Part shown: positions 62,493 to 64,000 of the stretch, in pieces
Numbering within the stretch: the first letter of the stretch is position 1
Layout of the letters: every line of letters begins with the position of its first letter
NCBI GenBank assembly: GCA_030762175.1
Contig: CM060833.1
Coordinates: forward strand, 73,851,001 to 73,915,000
Direction of reading: 5' to 3'
Source of the DNA: Metallyticus violacea
Lineage: Eukaryota > Arthropoda > Insecta > Mantodea > Metallyticidae
DNA length: 64,000 nucleotides
Notes under the pieces: model-generated
What the model was told of the DNA's origin: nothing
The model's database searches: none
What the model saw: the letters and a program-made list of their open reading frames with translations, nothing else
Translations under genes and position numbers: made by a program

Positions 62493-62825
62493 GTTGTTGT
62501 TGTTGTTGTTGTTTTGTTTTGTTGTTGTTTCTGGTCACTTTTATTTTCACTGGTTCTCTTACACGGTCGAAAGTGCCAGAGCGAAGATGGGAGCTGGCGC
62601 GGTTTGCGCTTTGGAAAAGTTTCTTCCCTTGCGTCTGGTATGGAGGACCTTGATCTCTTCAGAAGAGTGCTCCGTCGTCGTCGGGGTTTTCTATCTAGAT
62701 AAATATTATTAACGCCGATCCCACCCACAGATCCAAGCCGCCCGATATCTCCTAGCCTCATCCATTTCTCCCGGGGATGCCCCATTGAAGGGTGTCACAA
62801 ACAGCCTGCCTTGAGTAACGATAAG
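62365..62825 (+). mobile_element. SINE family D, full length with microsatellite
   Basis: tRNA-like head with GACTTAAGCGGTAACGC (A-box-like) and AGGTTTAACTCCTG (B-box-like), then a TTA/TTG run, CTGGTCACTT, GGCGCGGTTTGCGCTTTGGA, CTTCAGAAGAGTGCTC, CCGCCCGATATCTCC and a final CACAAACAGCCTGCC. The copy lies just before gene B exon 3. Confidence 0.75.
62456..62530. repeat. (TTA)n(TTG)n microsatellite
   Basis: Trinucleotide run inside SINE D. Open frames of poly-Leu through it are not genes. Confidence 0.95.
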
Positions 62826-62951
62826 ATGCCGAAATATCCTTTTTTGCCCGGCAAATGTCCAGTGTTCAACAGGTGATCGGCTGCAAAGCCTAAGAAATAG
62901 AAGCTCAATCGTTTTGTCCTGTGCTTAGAACATTTTTATTTTTGTTTGCAG

Positions 62952-63377
62952 CATGCTCTCAGACATGGCGGAGGACAGTGGACTGCCAACTAATCTCTTG
63001 GAGGACTTTTCTATGAGCAGCCTGGCAGCGAAGGTTCCGTTTCTTCAGTATCCTCAGCCGGCAGCCACCCAACAGTACCCTAGCAGTTCCTCAGGGGGGC
63101 CTATACAATACATTCAGAACCTAGCTCCATTAGGTCTGGGACAGTTCTTCAATGGGTTATTAGGATCGGCAGCCACAGGCCTGCCCAGTAGACCCATATC
63201 CTCAGTACAGTCCCCAATTTATCCCACTTCTGGAGACACCAGCCTATTATCAGCACTGACATCCATTGCCAAATATGATGACCTCAAATGTGTACCTCGA
63301 CTACTGTGTGAGGTGACTGCAGGTGGCAGACCTGGAGAAAAGCAACAGAGCTTTAGTGGCCGCAACACTATTTTATC
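62952..63377 (+). CDS. gene B, third exon (gene continues beyond window)
   Basis: Acceptor TGTTTGCAG and donor TTATC|GTGAGT bound a 426-base exon that is open throughout. With the two bases carried from the signal-peptide exon it reads DMLSDMAEDSGLPTNLLEDF, then SMSSLAAKVPFLQYPQP, a Gln/Ser/Pro/Gly-rich linker, NLAPLGLGQFFNGLLG, a second Ser/Pro-rich stretch, LLSALTSIAKYDDLKCVPRL, LCEVTAGGRPG and SFSGRNTIL. The C-x5-C-E motif (CVPRLLC-E) recalls CVFEKVC-D in gene A. The ATG at 62953 is internal, not the start. The donor at phase 2 means at least one more exon. About 172 residues are visible. I cannot name the family; a secreted, perhaps cuticle- or tissue-associated insect protein is inference. 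Confidence 0.85.
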
Positions 63378-64000
63378 GTGAGTACCTAGATTTTAACACA
63401 TCTTCTAGACAAGAAAGAGCACATTCGCCACCGTTATCTACCAAATTAGGTCCCTAAAGTTAGTTACATTTTCGTGGTTTTGATCTTACCAGCTTATTTT
63501 CTATCTGCCGACATTTTATCCTTACAGTTTCGTGTAGTGAAGCCATAAATGTACAAATTAATAATAGAAAATATTTAAACGATAAAAAGAGTGGTAAAAT
63601 TATGGGAGGTATTTCATTTACCTTTCCTAAATAAATGTTAAGAGTTTTCAGTAAAATATTACAAAAAATACTCAACATTTTCCTAAAAAAAACCAAAAGT
63701 TTACACAGTCAATTGTCGAATTTGGAAATAGCAAAACCAAAACTGTAATAGCTATTAAAATATTAGTTTTCTGATTTCACCGTATCCAATTTAAACATGT
63801 GATAATATTGCGGCTTAGAAATTAAACTGGTGTAGAACATAAGTTGTGTAAGTCACACATCGTTCTCACAGGCAAGGAAACTTAAAAGACAGCAGACATT
63901 CTCCAGCAAGCAAGTTCTCTCCTTGGTTGGTGCCTACGCTATTCAGATATTTGCTGGAGTTTTACTTTTGGCAATTAGGATATTTCTTTTGAATACAGTA
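63378..64000 (+). other. gene B intron 3, first part
   Basis: AT-rich from the donor to the window end. A weak candidate exon after TTCTCACAG at 63871 soon reaches a stop and looks unlike the rest of the protein, so I leave it uncalled. Confidence 0.5.

Noticed and set aside
62405..62785. 126-codon minus-strand frame with poly-Thr and poly-Ile
   Set aside because: It is the translation of SINE D and its trinucleotide repeat.
63871..63993. Candidate fourth exon of gene B
   Set aside because: The acceptor is acceptable and the phase allows it, but the peptide reaches a stop after about 40 residues and the sequence looks like intron. Real downstream exons are probably outside the window.
1..64000. 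CRISPR arrays, operons, bacterial genes or riboswitches
   Set aside because: None seen. The window is eukaryotic and the regular repeats are microsatellites or tandem duplications.

Overview
The window is nuclear DNA of an animal, almost certainly an insect. It is AT-rich, most open frames are under 150 codons, and coding sequence is split into exons by multi-kilobase introns. It holds several mariner lineages, at least five SINE-like families (most with tRNA-like heads), and a fragment of insect-type mitochondrial 16S rRNA. I cannot name the species; the repeats would suit a large-genome hemimetabolous insect, but that is inference.

Layout. 1-9.9 kb: AT-rich sequence with old SINEs (families A, B, D) and two weak transposase remnants. 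10.0-11.4 kb: two intact tRNA-Gln genes on the minus strand, differing only at the first anticodon base (CTG and TTG), each followed by a T run. 11.7-13.7 kb: degenerate tandem repeats, then a SINE A copy carrying an inserted 16S rRNA fragment (NUMT), all inside one SINE target-site duplication. 15-21 kb: SINE E, two decayed mariners, SINE A and a TAA microsatellite.

21.6-24.4 kb: the last two coding exons of gene A (plus strand), with a long inverted-repeat element in the intron between them. 24.4-47.6 kb: a transposon-rich intergenic stretch. It contains SINEs A to E and three copies of a terminal-inverted-repeat (TIR) element, two in this stretch and one at 49.5 kb. One copy is split by a decayed LINE.

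47.7-63.4 kb: gene B (plus strand), made of a probable non-coding first exon, a signal-peptide exon and a large third exon whose 3' donor points to further exons beyond the window. Its introns hold a TIR element, a mariner with both TIRs nested in a hAT-like pseudogene, and a mariner-derived fold-back element. Genes A and B share a C-x5-C-[D/E] motif and orientation. They may be distantly related secreted-protein genes, but I cannot assign a biochemical function to either.

I found no convincing new multi-gene system. The most notable structures are the NUMT inside a SINE, the nested and fold-back transposons, the anticodon-only tRNA pair, and a pair of homologous exon-like segments at 22.3 and 61.8 kb.
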